A program made the position numbers and the translations under genes. The notes below the pieces were generated by a model that was not told the origin of the DNA, did not search any database, and was given only the letters and a program-made list of their open reading frames with translations. This document shows positions 11,157 through 21,347 of a stretch of DNA of 64,000 nt, in pieces. Position 1 is the stretch's first letter. Each line of letters starts with the position of its first letter. Source of the DNA: Hypoxylon rubiginosum (lineage: Eukaryota > Ascomycota > Sordariomycetes > Xylariales > Hypoxylaceae); the NCBI GenBank assembly GCA_902806565.1, contig CADCXA010000032.1:62001-126000 (forward strand), written 5' to 3'.

Positions 11157-11906
11157 TCAATATAGCCCAACCACGATGTCGCCGCGGACCCTAGCCGTGG
11201 CGTGTATCTCAGCCTCAAGATCGAGCTTGATCCCGACCAGGAGGGCTGCGTCCTTGAGCTTGCCGCTGTCATCGACCGGGCCCTTGAGGAGGTTTCCTGA
11301 TTATCTAGAGTCAGCATGCTTAATACTGACATGACTTCAGATGTAGCGTATCTGGTGGGGAGCTCACCGACAGGTCCGTTGGCACTGCCGGACAATCCAG
11401 GCATCGGAAGGCTATGCTTCGCGGTAGTAGTATCCCGATCCCGGTGACGATCCAGGCCAGCGAGGGACGTTCCCCCTCCGCCGGTGGTTGTGGTGGGGCC
11501 AGCTCTGTACAGACGTTAACAAGAATGCTTATAGTGTACCTAATACAAATGCGAATTATACTGACGGGGAAGACATGATGACTTTATCTGGATACTTTGC
11601 AATAGATTCTTGTGGGTCCTGAGAAGGTATGGGGTTGGCTCGAGATCTAAGTGACGGCCACTTTAACTTCCTTCTTAGAGGGGGCTGGGACGGCTTAGGC
11701 GGGTATGGGTGCTTGTGATGGGAACGACGCTGAGAGAATCCCCAAGATGATCTTCGTGGTGGTGGGCTGGGTGGGCGAGAATGCCTTTCAAAGTTAATGA
11801 TGTTAGTAAAGGTTGAATCACTTGCTGCCCGTTCCCTTCCTGGAGCATCTAAGATCGTCTTATGCGGGTCTTGTATGTCTTCTTCTCCAAGGAAGAAAGT
11901 TCTCAT
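11157..11906 (-). CDS. conserved hypothetical protein, 3 exons, C-terminal KLDLEAE/ARVRGD motif
   Basis: Proposed exons 11906-11596, 11504-11368 and 11296-11157, with introns 11595-11505 (GTATCC...TTAAC...ACAG) and 11367-11297 (GTGAGC...CTGAC...TCAG). The frame is kept for 195 residues. The last exon is convincing: it reads NLLKGPVDDSGKLKDAALLV, then GIKLDLEAEIHATARVRGD and a short tail. This resembles a small C-terminal domain that I associate with uncharacterised Sordariomycete proteins. The middle exon is Gly/Thr-rich (GPTTTTGGGGTSLAGL). The first exon is Pro/Arg/Ser-rich and disordered; its connection through a weak GTATCC donor is tentative, and a start at 11404 is the alternative. No signal peptide. 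Function unknown. Confidence 0.55.
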
Positions 11907-12631
11907 GTTGAGACATCCAGAAGAGTTCTTGATTTATTCCTCCCATCTTTATAAAGACTGAATTTGAAGATGGCCACATAGTATGAGAGCCGCACAGCGG
12001 CACGTATGAGGGGACTCTCCAATTACGATTTGGGCATTAAATGTGTCTTGTGTAAGTCTGTCTACGAAATGTCGTTCTCATCTCGTAAGATACTGACATG
12101 TTAACCGTCAGTTCTCCCGGCCGGCATGCGTAATTCTTGGACCTAGATGGAATTCTCTTATAATGGAGAAAACCGAACATGGCTGCAAATCGTACGATTA
12201 GACGGAAAACGAGGCCAAAGAAGTTACACTTCGGCACCTGCAATGCAGGACAGTTCACTGCCGAGACCATTCCTTAACCATCGCTATCAAGCGGGGAAAG
12301 GTCCGAAGTGTTTTGAAGAAGTCTAGCGTCAGCTTCGTTACCGTGTCTCCAGCCCCTTTTATGCAAGGCACATATCTAGGAGCGCCGAGCACGCAGGTCT
12401 ACTTCAGTTCACTCCCGAGAGGTTGGTAATGTTGGGTATCAATACATCGAAGGACGAACGGGAGATTATTTGAGGGATCTGCTGTATTACATGGTACAAT
12501 CACGCAGGTGCTACGCGTTGTACAGTCTTTCGGCTATCCGTGAATACATGTGTGAGTTCAATGGAAGCATAAGAGCGTAGCTTTCAGTCACTCTATGTTC
12601 ATCGTGGAACGCACGATCAGGAGCAGTCACC
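11907..12631. other. intergenic, nothing supported
   Basis: Divergent promoter region between the minus-strand hypothetical gene and the plus-strand gene at 12632. A TTTATAAAG element at about 11949-11957 could serve the minus-strand gene. No other feature seen. Confidence 0.4.
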
Positions 12632-13426
12632 ATGTCCCAGTCTCTGACCTTTCTTGTCGCGTTCTCCGCCGTCGTCGGCACCTCTGAAGCCATTAGACAG
12701 ATTCAATCGGATGCTAGAAGAAAGGAGCATCGAAGTCGAAAGAACAACCTAATAGTACGATGTCCTAAGTCTTCTCAATACAGCCCTGTTCTCGAAGGGA
12801 GACGGATAGTACTTTCCGGTGATAATGTAAATATCTCAGCATCTCCCTCCTCGACATGGCGAACTAATCGATGTATCGCACAGCTTTATATCGATACTGG
12901 CACTGACCACGAACAAGTATTCGGTCATCCATTTACTGGATATTTCCTGCCATACCCTGATACGAAGTACTCTGGCCTTGTATCGACAATTTGCGATGAT
13001 CCGCCCATCATGAACTGGATCTACGTTGATCGGAACACATACAAGATCAAATTCGGCACTCGCACCTGTGCGCAGCCCAACTGGCCCGGTCCCTTTGATT
13101 GCTCTCGACAGGACAGGAGATTGACATTTGCTGGCTGGGAGGGCTTCTTCGCTGTAAAAGAAGGAGAGTTCTGGGCCTTGTACTTTGACGTCGATCAGGA
13201 TAACCTAAAGTCAAAGGTGGAAGAAGGGATTCCGGTGCTCGGGGTAGAAATCTTGCGAACGGAGACTCGTGTCCAACCTGTCAAGCCAGAGGAGCCGGAT
13301 GGAGCCGAATCCAAGGGCGCAGGGGCTGAGAGCAATAGCTCACATTCTGAAAAGGCGCTGGATTCAAGAGAGGAAGAGGCTCATGGGCCCCTGGATGAGA
13401 AGTTGGAATCCCCTGGCGTAGACTGA
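12632..13426 (+). CDS. conserved fungal hypothetical protein, single exon
   Basis: An intronless 264-residue ORF with a good start context (CAGTCACCATGTC). The N-terminus (MSQSLTFLVAFSAVVGTSEA) is hydrophobic but is followed by IRQIQSDARRKEHRSRKNN and then a folded region. I associate this pattern with a cytosolic Ascomycota family of unknown function rather than a secreted protein. The middle is Trp/Tyr/Cys-rich (PIMNWIYVDRNTYKIKFGTR; FAGWEGFFAVKEGEFWALYF). The last 50 residues are an acidic, disordered Glu/Ser-rich tail. No catalytic motif is visible. Confident as a gene, not as a function. Confidence 0.75.
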   Translation: MSQSLTFLVAFSAVVGTSEAIRQIQSDARRKEHRSRKNNLIVRCPKSSQYSPVLEGRRIVLSGDNVNISASPSSTWRTNRCIAQLYIDTGTDHEQVFGHPFTGYFLPYPDTKYSGLVSTICDDPPIMNWIYVDRNTYKIKFGTRTCAQPNWPGPFDCSRQDRRLTFAGWEGFFAVKEGEFWALYFDVDQDNLKSKVEEGIPVLGVEILRTETRVQPVKPEEPDGAESKGAGAESNSSHSEKALDSREEEAHGPLDEKLESPGVD

Positions 13427-14971
13427 GGTAGTCACATGAGAGATCACGAACTCAGCCACATGTTGGAGCCTTTAGAATCGAGCACAAAGCATCCATTCTA
13501 CTATTCAGACACGTGTTCTTTGAAACCAAGAAATTCACTTCGGGCGATTCACAAGGGTTATATTGCCTACAGCTAGCCTAAGTGGCCATATAATCCCAAG
13601 ATTCAGTGTTGAGTCTATCCCACTGATATCAGTTACCGCGTGGACTTTCGGTACGTAAATCGGAACCCTTCCTGACGGAATCGGATATGAGATCTTTTTG
13701 CATATCATGTTCTCGTATCTGAGAAAAGTACCTACCTATACACTCTGTCATCTATGGGGTGCTCCTACATTTCGATCAAGCCACCGAAAAGTGCTCGTAG
13801 AACACAGCATACTACGTACGGGCATTCTAATTCGGCAATAATATCGATCTTCCTCCGTAAGAATGGTCTTATAGATCGTAATTCCTTACTCATATCACCC
13901 CATAGATTAGCGTAGGTGCGGTCAAATATGTTAGTCTTTCACCAGAATCGTTCGATCATAGAGTTAAGAACCCTTCGGGTTTCTCCGCCGATACTGTGTT
14001 AAAGGAGATATATGCAGGACTGAATCAAAACAGTTATTATGTGTTACTGGCGGGTTACCCCTTCAGCGCAGCACTGCATCTAGGTGACCATCAATGTGCC
14101 TAAGGGACCTGATTATGTCCAACTAGGCGAGTTTTACACCGAAATTTCCTCGATATCCTTTCCGTGACTTCAACGCAGGACATAGGTATTTCATTATGGA
14201 CTAGCTACCTTTCCAGGCACTAAGCCCATCGTGGGTAGAAGTCTATTGAACACCCAATACGACAGGTCTCGTGGCATCCACGCGGATTTCGGGTGTTCAC
14301 CCATAAGTGCCACGGAGCTACGTAGTTCCACCGCGTTTCTTTTCACTCATCTCATAGATGTTAGCAAGGAAGACCACGAAGGCGCCCCGAATTGTCAGTC
14401 GTAGGATAGCGATTCGATGATCATAGGTCTGAGTCGCGACAACAAATACTCTGTCACAGCGATCTTAGTGAGTGGTCGAGATCTTTGAACCTGGATCCCC
14501 TCTTCTACTCTTCTTTCGTTTCATAGCACGATTATGCTACAGCAGTGTTACGTTCAACATGGTGGCTTCCAAGGGAACAACTTGCCGAGCCCAACGCTGA
14601 CCTTTTCATCAGATTTGACTGGCTGGGGCACCGAAAGCCCGTCATTGGCAGTAACATCCGTACCTGCCGGGCTTAGGTTTTACTGTACGACGCTGCTAAT
14701 AGGAGTGTATCATATTCCTCATATATGAGCGATGGTTCACCTTCGTAATACAAGATGTAGAATCCTCTTACATTTGCATGATCTCATGAGTGTACTCAGC
14801 AACTACCACGGCGCACGTTATTATCCATTAACCGAATGATTTTCGATATCCCCCAACCCAATTCCGGTTAGTTAGGGTCAACTAAAGTGTGCAATTTATT
14901 ATCTATTGTTGGTGCTGTAATCATTTCCTTGCCCTCCCTCCCAGTAGGAGACATGGCATTGGCCTCCCCAC
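13427..14971. other. intergenic, nothing supported
   Basis: About 1.5 kb with only short ORFs. The 64-codon ORF at 14534-14728 has no motif and no splice partner. No tRNA, repeat or relic was recognised. Confidence 0.4.
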
Positions 14972-15978
14972 TCAGGGAGTTGTGCTAGCAAGGAATGAGC
15001 CCAAGATCTGCCCAAAACGCTCGCGCTCTTCGAAATGTCCCATGTGGCTAGAGTTCTCGAGTGTTACCCACTTAACCTTGGGAATTGTCTTGAACCAGGG
15101 CTCAACGCAGAGGTCGTGTGCTTCATCATATCTCCCGTTCAGCAGCAACGTCTCTGCCTCGATGTTGTGGGCATCATGGTAGCCTTCCCAATCCTTGAAG
15201 GAGCCGATGATAATGAACTCGGACGGGCCTTGCCTGTTATTTGTCGTCAGTTTGAGACCTGCGTGCACTGGCCGTGCGTCTTGAGAGAGGCAGAGAGAAC
15301 TTACAGCGTGAGGTAGGCTGTCGGGTCGTCCTTCAGGTTCTTGAATGCACATTGCACTTCTTCGGGATGCGGGTCTAACCGACAGACGTGACGGCTGTAA
15401 AATACAGAAGCAGCCTTCTCGAACTCTTCGCTCTCGTAATCACCGCGCTTGTTGCACTCCTCAAGCGTGCTGCGCACATCTGGCGGCAGCGCCGCGATCA
15501 GACCCTCGTAGCCCTTGACAAGGAGCGGGATGCTGGCCGGTCCGCCGGCGATGACCAGCTTCTTGAGCCCGCGCGGCTTGCGCGAGGCGTAAGCGCCGCC
15601 GAGCATCCCGCCCCAGCTCTGGCCGAAAAGGTAGAAGCCCGGCCCGTCGCGCAGCTTCAGGTGGTGGATCAAGTTGTCGAGCTCGAGCATGAAGAGCTCA
15701 AAGGTCCAGAAGGAGGTGTCGCCCTTCTTCTCCCGCAGGTGGGTGGACCGGCCGCAGCCGATCTGGTCGTAGAAGACGATCGGGATGCCGTGCTGCTCGT
15801 AGACGTCGGTCAGCGGGGCCAGGTACTCGTGGCCGGCACCGGGCCCGCCGTGCAGCGCGACGAGGGGAGGCTTCCCGGAGTCGAGGCTGCCTACGATCTT
15901 GTACCAGGTCTTGCATGGCTTCCCGGCGTTGGGCGCATCGAAGTCTACTTCACCTTCCGAAACCAGGAGTGGTGCCAT
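14972..15978 (-). CDS. proline iminopeptidase-like alpha/beta hydrolase (peptidase S33)
   Basis: Two exons, 15978-15305 and 15233-14972, with intron 15304-15234 (GTAAGT...CTGAC...ACAG); 311 residues. The oxyanion-hole motif HGGPGAGHEY is at 43-52. The nucleophile elbow GQSWGGMLGG places Ser121 as nucleophile. Asp261 (LNGRYDEAHD) and His288 (SSHMGHFEE) complete the triad. The HGGPG + GQSWGG combination is diagnostic of the prolyl aminopeptidase / L-amino-acid amidase family (S33). No signal peptide, so cytosolic. It lies 0.85 kb from the UstYa gene and on the same strand. Because the neighbouring precursor repeats contain an invariant proline, a role in trimming a peptide is conceivable but inferred only. 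The first exon is unusually GC-rich at the third codon position. Confidence 0.88.
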
Positions 15979-16832
15979 ATTGGTTCGGTGTGCCCGTGGT
16001 CAACTGGGGTTTGGTTCTATCGGTGTCTTTTTTCCCCTATGTGCTCGGGTGAACGGCCGCAATAGAATCTCTCAAGGTGGGGCGACGGAGAGAAGGATGT
16101 AGGTATGTAGGTAGGAATTATAATTCAAACTTGGCCAAGAAGGGAGACTTGCCGCGGCATCACTTAAGTAGAGAAATTATATGTAGACTGTTGATGCATC
16201 GCCTCGTGCCTGCCATACCAACACCTACGGAGTGTTGATTCTAGTCCATTCCCCTAATACTAATGCTCCAAAGGCGGGCACGGGAACATTAGAGGTTAGC
16301 CAATCAAATAATCAGATGAAACCCCTTTTATGCATCCATAATTATGTAAGGGAGGGGGGAAACATAAGATGCTCAGATGGATCAAGCCGAGACACATGTA
16401 CCTACCTAGGTACACCATCGAATCCTTCGTTTCTGCGAGGACGGAAGGACTGGTACCTACGCTATCGCATGCAGACTAATACAGGATCCTTCGATGCTAC
16501 CAAGTATCGTCCTACCTAAGTAGATTCGGTAGGTAGCGCCTATTGGATTTCGTACATATGCGAGCTATGGGACGGGATGTAGTATCATCGAATGTCGCAA
16601 TGTACCCAAGTATTGATAGTCTCGTTTGTCGGTAATTCGCGACGCGAGTAACCGCCGCCCTCTGCCAAAATATTTATGGGTCCTTACAGTGTACCTAGGA
16701 GGTAGATGGTCGCGATGAAAGGGTCACTACAGTCTACTACGATGACTGGGTGTAATTTACCTCGGTATCCAAATGCTTTTTACCAAATCCAAATATCATA
16801 CAATATCTCCACTTTAACACGGCTCATCCTCC
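15979..16832. other. intergenic, nothing supported
   Basis: Upstream of the hydrolase gene and downstream of the UstYa gene. It contains GTAGGTATGTAGGTAGG (16098-16115) and TACCTACCTAGGTACAC (16398-16414), members of a dispersed CCTAGG-type motif. No coding signal. Confidence 0.4.
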
Positions 16833-17878
16833 TCATGAGCTTGGCCGCCGTGGCTGATACTTGTACTGCCCGGGACGGAGAGCCCTCTGGCGTGCCCAGT
16901 CATTCAAGCTGTCCCATCTCACACAGGTTGTCACCGAGTTTGACTTCAGGTTCCTGCTCGGCAACTTAGTTTCCTCGTCCCATTCCGAGGTATAGAGCCC
17001 CGTGTTGGCATGGCACATTAGCGCTTGGCGAATCGTGTCGATGCAGTGGTCTTATGAAACGAGGTGCAGTTAGCTCGCACGTTCTTCCTTTTTCTGGAGG
17101 CGCAACAGTAAGTAGGGGGTAAAATACCACTATGCTCGCGTGAAAATCCTTCCAGATGCTTTTCACCGGCTAGCTTGGGGCCGTAATAGTCCCAGCTTAG
17201 TAAACGGCGGATATTATTCTAAAATGTTAGCGATGAAGCGTTAGACGAAGTCTGCGCTACTCATACCAGACAATGTAGGTGATGGTATGCACCTAGAACC
17301 CCGACATAGTCGTTGCCCTTGCCCCCTGTAATCTGAACGCGGTTTGTCTTGTTCTCGTTCAGGAGGCTTAACTCATCGTCTCCGATTCTGATGTTGAGAG
17401 CTGGATGGATGAGAGCTTAGCTTCTGCTTTCGTCAAGATCATACTATACAGGTAGATAGCTTACAGTAGAGCGCGTCGTCCCATATGTCATCCAATGCGT
17501 CAGATGGCTCCTGTTTCCACGGTAGCTGAGGCGGGTACCATTCTGGCCGTTCCTCGTATTTCAGAGCATCTTTGGGTAGGGCTAATTATGGTAAGCGAGC
17601 GTCTCCAGCCACTGTCATGTAGAAGACTTACTGAAATGACCATCGTCAATTTCACTATGATGTGTGGCAGCACATTTCGATGACTTGTTGGAAAGTTGAA
17701 TTGTTTGGAGTATTGCGATGTATAATAGGAGAAAGACTATCGGTAACGAAAGAGCATTGGTACGCAACCAAGAACGGGCAGGTCGCCGTTGTATGTCTCG
17801 GGATTCCTCGAGCCCATCGTCGCTATACACGCCGCGTCCAAGTAGACGATCCCCGCTGTCTTCGGAGTGCTTTTCCAT
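16833..17878 (-). CDS. UstYa-family (DUF3328) oxidative cyclisation protein
   Basis: Five exons: 17878-17632, 17581-17465, 17400-17267, 17218-17128 and 17050-16833, all with GT...AG introns of 48-77 bp; 268 residues. A cytoplasmic basic N-terminus is followed by one transmembrane helix (about residues 43-62, LSLPIVFLLLYIAILQTI). The lumenal part carries both signature motifs, HHLHC at 161-165 and HSDHC at 195-199, the latter extended as HCIDTIRQALMC. In this family, known from ustiloxin, phomopsin, asperipin and cyclochlorotine biosynthesis, the HxxHC motifs bind metal and the protein oxidatively cyclises peptide cores in the secretory pathway. It is transcribed away from a Kex2-repeat precursor 1.3 kb distant. 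An in-frame upstream ATG at 17989 is possible, but the chosen start gives the normal topology. Confidence 0.9.
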
Positions 17879-19206
17879 GATGCCCAAGTCTTGCAAGAAG
17901 TGTTGAGAGAGCAGAGGATGATGGGGGATGAAATGGGTTGAAGACAAGGTGAGTGTAGCTACGTCAGACGAGACGAAATGCGATATCACCCCTTCAACTT
18001 GTGCTGATGTAAATGCAGAGCTGAAGCTATGTCGTTGGACGTTATACGCTGCTTATCCAACGCATGATTCCATGCTGGCATCAGACGATGAGATGAGAAA
18101 TCGTTACGGCACAGCCGATGAGGCAGATTTGTTAAACTATCCAGTAGAACCCTGCATACATCCTAGTCCAAGGGGGGAGGGAAAGATCGGCACAACTACC
18201 GTACATACGATAAACTCACAGACGATCTGAGCCCCTCCGCTCTTTCAGGTTGGATAAGAATGCACTAATGCGGGGAAAGTCTAGGCTTGGGCGAATAGAT
18301 TAACACCGTTCGATGGAATAATTTCTGCTACCCACCGAGGTACCCAATAGCAACTGTCATGGCCCGAGACCTGCGTTGGGTCCTAGACTTCGTAAGGCGG
18401 CGCATGCAACTTCATGAACACAGCATAACTCTCATAGCCTGCCTGTTCCTGGAATCTGTAGACGGAAAAAGGGGGCGTAGTCAATGGTTAACGATGCATA
18501 GTAAGCTTCCAATATATGTAAGTTCTCCAAGTTTCTTTGAATGCCACTTTGTTCCTGGGAAGACAATATTGATCTGCAGGTCTAGTACGCCGAGAATTGC
18601 GAGACTACCAGCCAGTGGTAAGCTCTGCTCCTTCTCGGACGCTAGTCGGAATATACCGACCAAAGTGGGTTATTTCATTGGCCCCTGAGTAGGACCGAAG
18701 TCTGCAATAGCCATCTTCTGTTCTTGATATCGGAGGTGTGCTGCCGGCCATTTCAAGGAAATAAATTTGGAGGATCTCAACCCGCCCAGCGATGCAACAT
18801 TTGAGCCCGATTGGGTTGAACTATTGGGTCGTTTCCCGCGTATACGTGAGAGATCCTAAACAAGCTTACCATGAAGCTAGCGTAAGCTTCGTGCTTCGTC
18901 GTAAGGCTAGACCGTATCTCAGGAGATCGTCTTAGTGTCGATATTGATATCACATGCGTCCACTCTCATGTAGTGCTACCTATGGACCGGTGGCCGGGAA
19001 ATCGTGTCGGAGTGTCCTAGCTTGAGGGCCTGAGGAAATTCCATTGGCCGATGACCTAGGCCTTATTTAGGATAAAGGTGCCCAAGGACCCATTACATAC
19101 CTCGTTATTCATTACTATATTTCGAGACTTCAATCCTGATCTCCGCATCTTCTCGGTCTTCTCTCTCTTCTCCTACTATTACACACCTAAGAATTCAACG
19201 GTGACA
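17879..19206. promoter_or_regulatory. divergent intergenic region between UstYa gene and RiPP precursor
   Basis: Shared upstream region of the two divergent genes. Near the precursor it has an inverted CCAAT box (CCATTGGCC, 19041-19049), an AT-rich GGATAAAGG at about 19070 and a C/T-rich tract (19142-19180) typical of fungal transcription starts. An 8-bp perfect inverted repeat AAGCTTAC-N12-GTAAGCTT lies at 18862-18889. Short ORFs inside (e.g. 18359-18688) show no family features. Confidence 0.5.
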
Positions 19207-19618
19207 ATGATCTCTAAGCTTTTCCTCATCACGCTGCTAGGATCGGCCGCTCTGGCCTCCCCGATCAACTTAGGTAACTATTCTTCATGCTACCGTACAG
19301 CTAGCATCCGAACACTCCTAACAACTCGCAGCAAACCGCGACTCGAACACCATCGTGCTTCAAGACGTTCCCGTAGCGGACAAGCGAGACTCCAGCATCG
19401 TCTTCCTAGACGTTCCAGTCGATGAGAAACGGGACACCGCAATTGTGTTCCAAGATGTTCCTGTGGCAGAGAAACGGGATAATTCGATCGTGTACCTAGA
19501 TGCTCCCGTAGCGGACAAACGGGGCACTGCAATTGTGTACCAGGATGTTCCCGTGGCGGAGAGGCGAGATTCGAACACTATTGTCATGGGAGACGTTCCG
19601 ATAGTAGATGAATCTTAG
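19207..19618 (+). CDS. Kex2-processed repeat precursor (candidate UstYa-dependent RiPP / KEP)
   Basis: Two exons, 19207-19273 and 19332-19618, with a 58 bp intron (GTAACT...CTAAC...GCAG); 117 residues. Residues 1-17 are a clear signal peptide (MISKLFLITLLGSAALA). After a short spacer ending ANR come six repeats at 26-41, 42-56, 57-71, 72-86, 87-101 and 102-117. The first five end in KR, KR, KR, KR and RR at 40-41, 55-56, 70-71, 85-86 and 100-101, ideal kexin sites; the last ends at the stop. Repeat consensus: D-[ST]-x-I-V-[FYLM]-[LQG]-D-[VA]-P-[VI]-x-[DE]-[KR]-R. The position after IV is Phe or Tyr in four copies. This is the architecture of fungal dikaritin-type precursors (UstA, PhomA and GigA class), and a UstYa gene is divergent to it. 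Less likely alternatives are a pheromone-like precursor or a repellent/structural secreted repeat protein. Confidence 0.88.
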
Positions 19619-19994
19619 ATGAATCTGACTAAGCGGCCAATCCGTAGTGCTGGGTACAGAAGAGCTACCTAAGGACCCGATGCCACGGAACCGGTTGCAG
19701 TATAGTGGGCGTAGGATAAGGTTATGGAAACCCCCAAAAAACAAGTTTTGAATGTAAATATGTACTATTCGTTCATAAGAAGGAAAAAAGGGGGCAGGGG
19801 AGAAAATTTGGAAACATTTCACATACTTCACATATGCTGGAAATATGAGTCGTGTGCTCGATGTGGTTGATGTTTTAGAATCCACTCGATATTCATCAAT
19901 ATTGCTCATTCCCGTCGTATCAATTAGCGGTTCAAAGCACGGAACAGCTCGTATTATTTTAGTCATAACCTTACACAGCCATTTCCTGCTACCG
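19619..19994. other. convergent intergenic, nothing supported
   Basis: 3' regions of the plus-strand precursor and minus-strand SAT4 gene. No further coding potential or recognisable terminator signal beyond general A/T richness around 19730-19810. Confidence 0.4.
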
Positions 19995-21347
19995 TCACCA
20001 ATCCTTCATATACCCTTCACTTCCAAGGGCTTCCTCACGTCCCGATCCTTGACCTTGATTTTGACCTCTTGTGCTCGTTATCACCGTATTGTCGGTGGTA
20101 ATCTTGATATAATTACTTCGATCTCTGTTCTTCGAGGAGTCGCCCGAGACTAGTTCCCCACTCGTGTCATTGCGAGCGGACCCCCGCAGCTTAGACAGCG
20201 CGTATTGGGATGTGAAGGCCCTGTTGTCGGCCGATATGAGACCGCTTCGCAGAGAGCGCAGGAACGGCCAGAAGTATGCCGCGCATGCTGCTGATATGCT
20301 CGCGAATTGGGCGAACTGCATGCTAAGATAATATGGGAACCCTCGAAGCGTGAAGTCGGTTTCGAAGACGCGGGGGAGGTAGACGAGCTGGCAGATTGTC
20401 GCTGCGATGGCCCTACAACAAGTTAGGACTGTCTGAATCGTATAAAGGGGAACGTCGGTGAGAACGAACAATATCCTGACCGAGAAGAAGCTTAGGACGG
20501 TGATTCGCGTCCGAAGGGCCATCTTCAATGGGTATACCACCACTACCGGAAGTGCTATTAAAGCAGCATCCGTAATAATATTCGTGACATCCACAAATGC
20601 CAAATATGCGCGCTATCGAGTTGGTCAGTAGTAGCTCCTAAACGAAACCCGTTTTCTTGTTGCGGTCGCTTTCTCACCCTATCAATACATTTGACATCAT
20701 CACCAGTCTCCCACGGCCCGTGGCTGCCACATTGGAAAGCCGTCCCGATGAAAGCTGCCAGTGCCCATAGTATGACGACCGTTACGAACATGGAAGTCAT
20801 ACGACGATGTCCACTGTCCGGCGACAAGGCCGTTAAGCCTGCGCAGACGGACAGTTTTGCGAGCGCCAGAGCAAGGATATAAAGCAGACCACCCGCAAAT
20901 TGGACCTAAGTGGACGAAATCAGTCCAGGCACGTACAAGCCAATTTCCAATGAAAGATGCGCACCTTAAGCCCCGTCGCCAGTTCTTCGTCGGATATATC
21001 GCTTCGCGCCTTTCCCCATATTTCACCTCCTGGGACAAGAATCGTCACGGATTCACCCAGGCCGGCGAGCTAATGATTCACAAGTTAACTCAGCCGAAAG
21101 TTCATCTAGCTGCGGTTACACGTACGAATGCCGAAGTGATGAGCACCTCCTCCCATCCAAATCGCTGGTTCGTCTTCAGGAAGAACTTAGTGAGGAAGCG
21201 AAAGCAGAGCATAAGCGCTGTTATGGCCAGGAGGAGCCAAGTGACCATCTGCAGTATCGGGTTCAAATTCGAGTCCGTAATGACGATTCCCTGCGGCGGC
21301 GTTGGCGGCGCGACCTCGTCGGAGGCGCGGCGAAAAGCCGACGGCAT
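19995..21347 (-). CDS. SAT4/fungal rhodopsin-domain integral membrane protein
   Basis: Five exons: 21347-21126, 21069-20965, 20905-20678, 20612-20470 and 20412-19995; 371 residues. The introns (donors GTACGT, GTGCGC, GTGAGA and GTTCGT) keep frame and family pattern. Seven hydrophobic helices are expected: MVTWLLLAITALMLCFRF, then GLLYILALALAKLSV, then TVVILWALAAFIGTAFQC, then DVTNIITDAALIALPVVVVYPL, then SFFSVRILAIAATICQLVYL, then SISAACAAYFWPFL. The ITDAALIALPVVVV...SFFS-R order is that of the fungal SAT4/rhodopsin-like family (PF20684). Members are often found beside secondary-metabolite genes, and PTH11-type relatives act as receptors, but no ligand is known here. The hydrophilic C-terminal tail is charged. 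Convergent with the RiPP precursor, 376 bp away. Confidence 0.85.

Noticed and set aside
14534..14728. 64-codon ORF on the plus strand
   Set aside because: No motif, no splice partner and no promoter signal.
15388..16065. 225-codon plus-strand ORF opposite the S33 hydrolase
   Set aside because: Shadow of the GC-rich hydrolase exon; composition is an artefact (A/V/E/L runs) with no motif.
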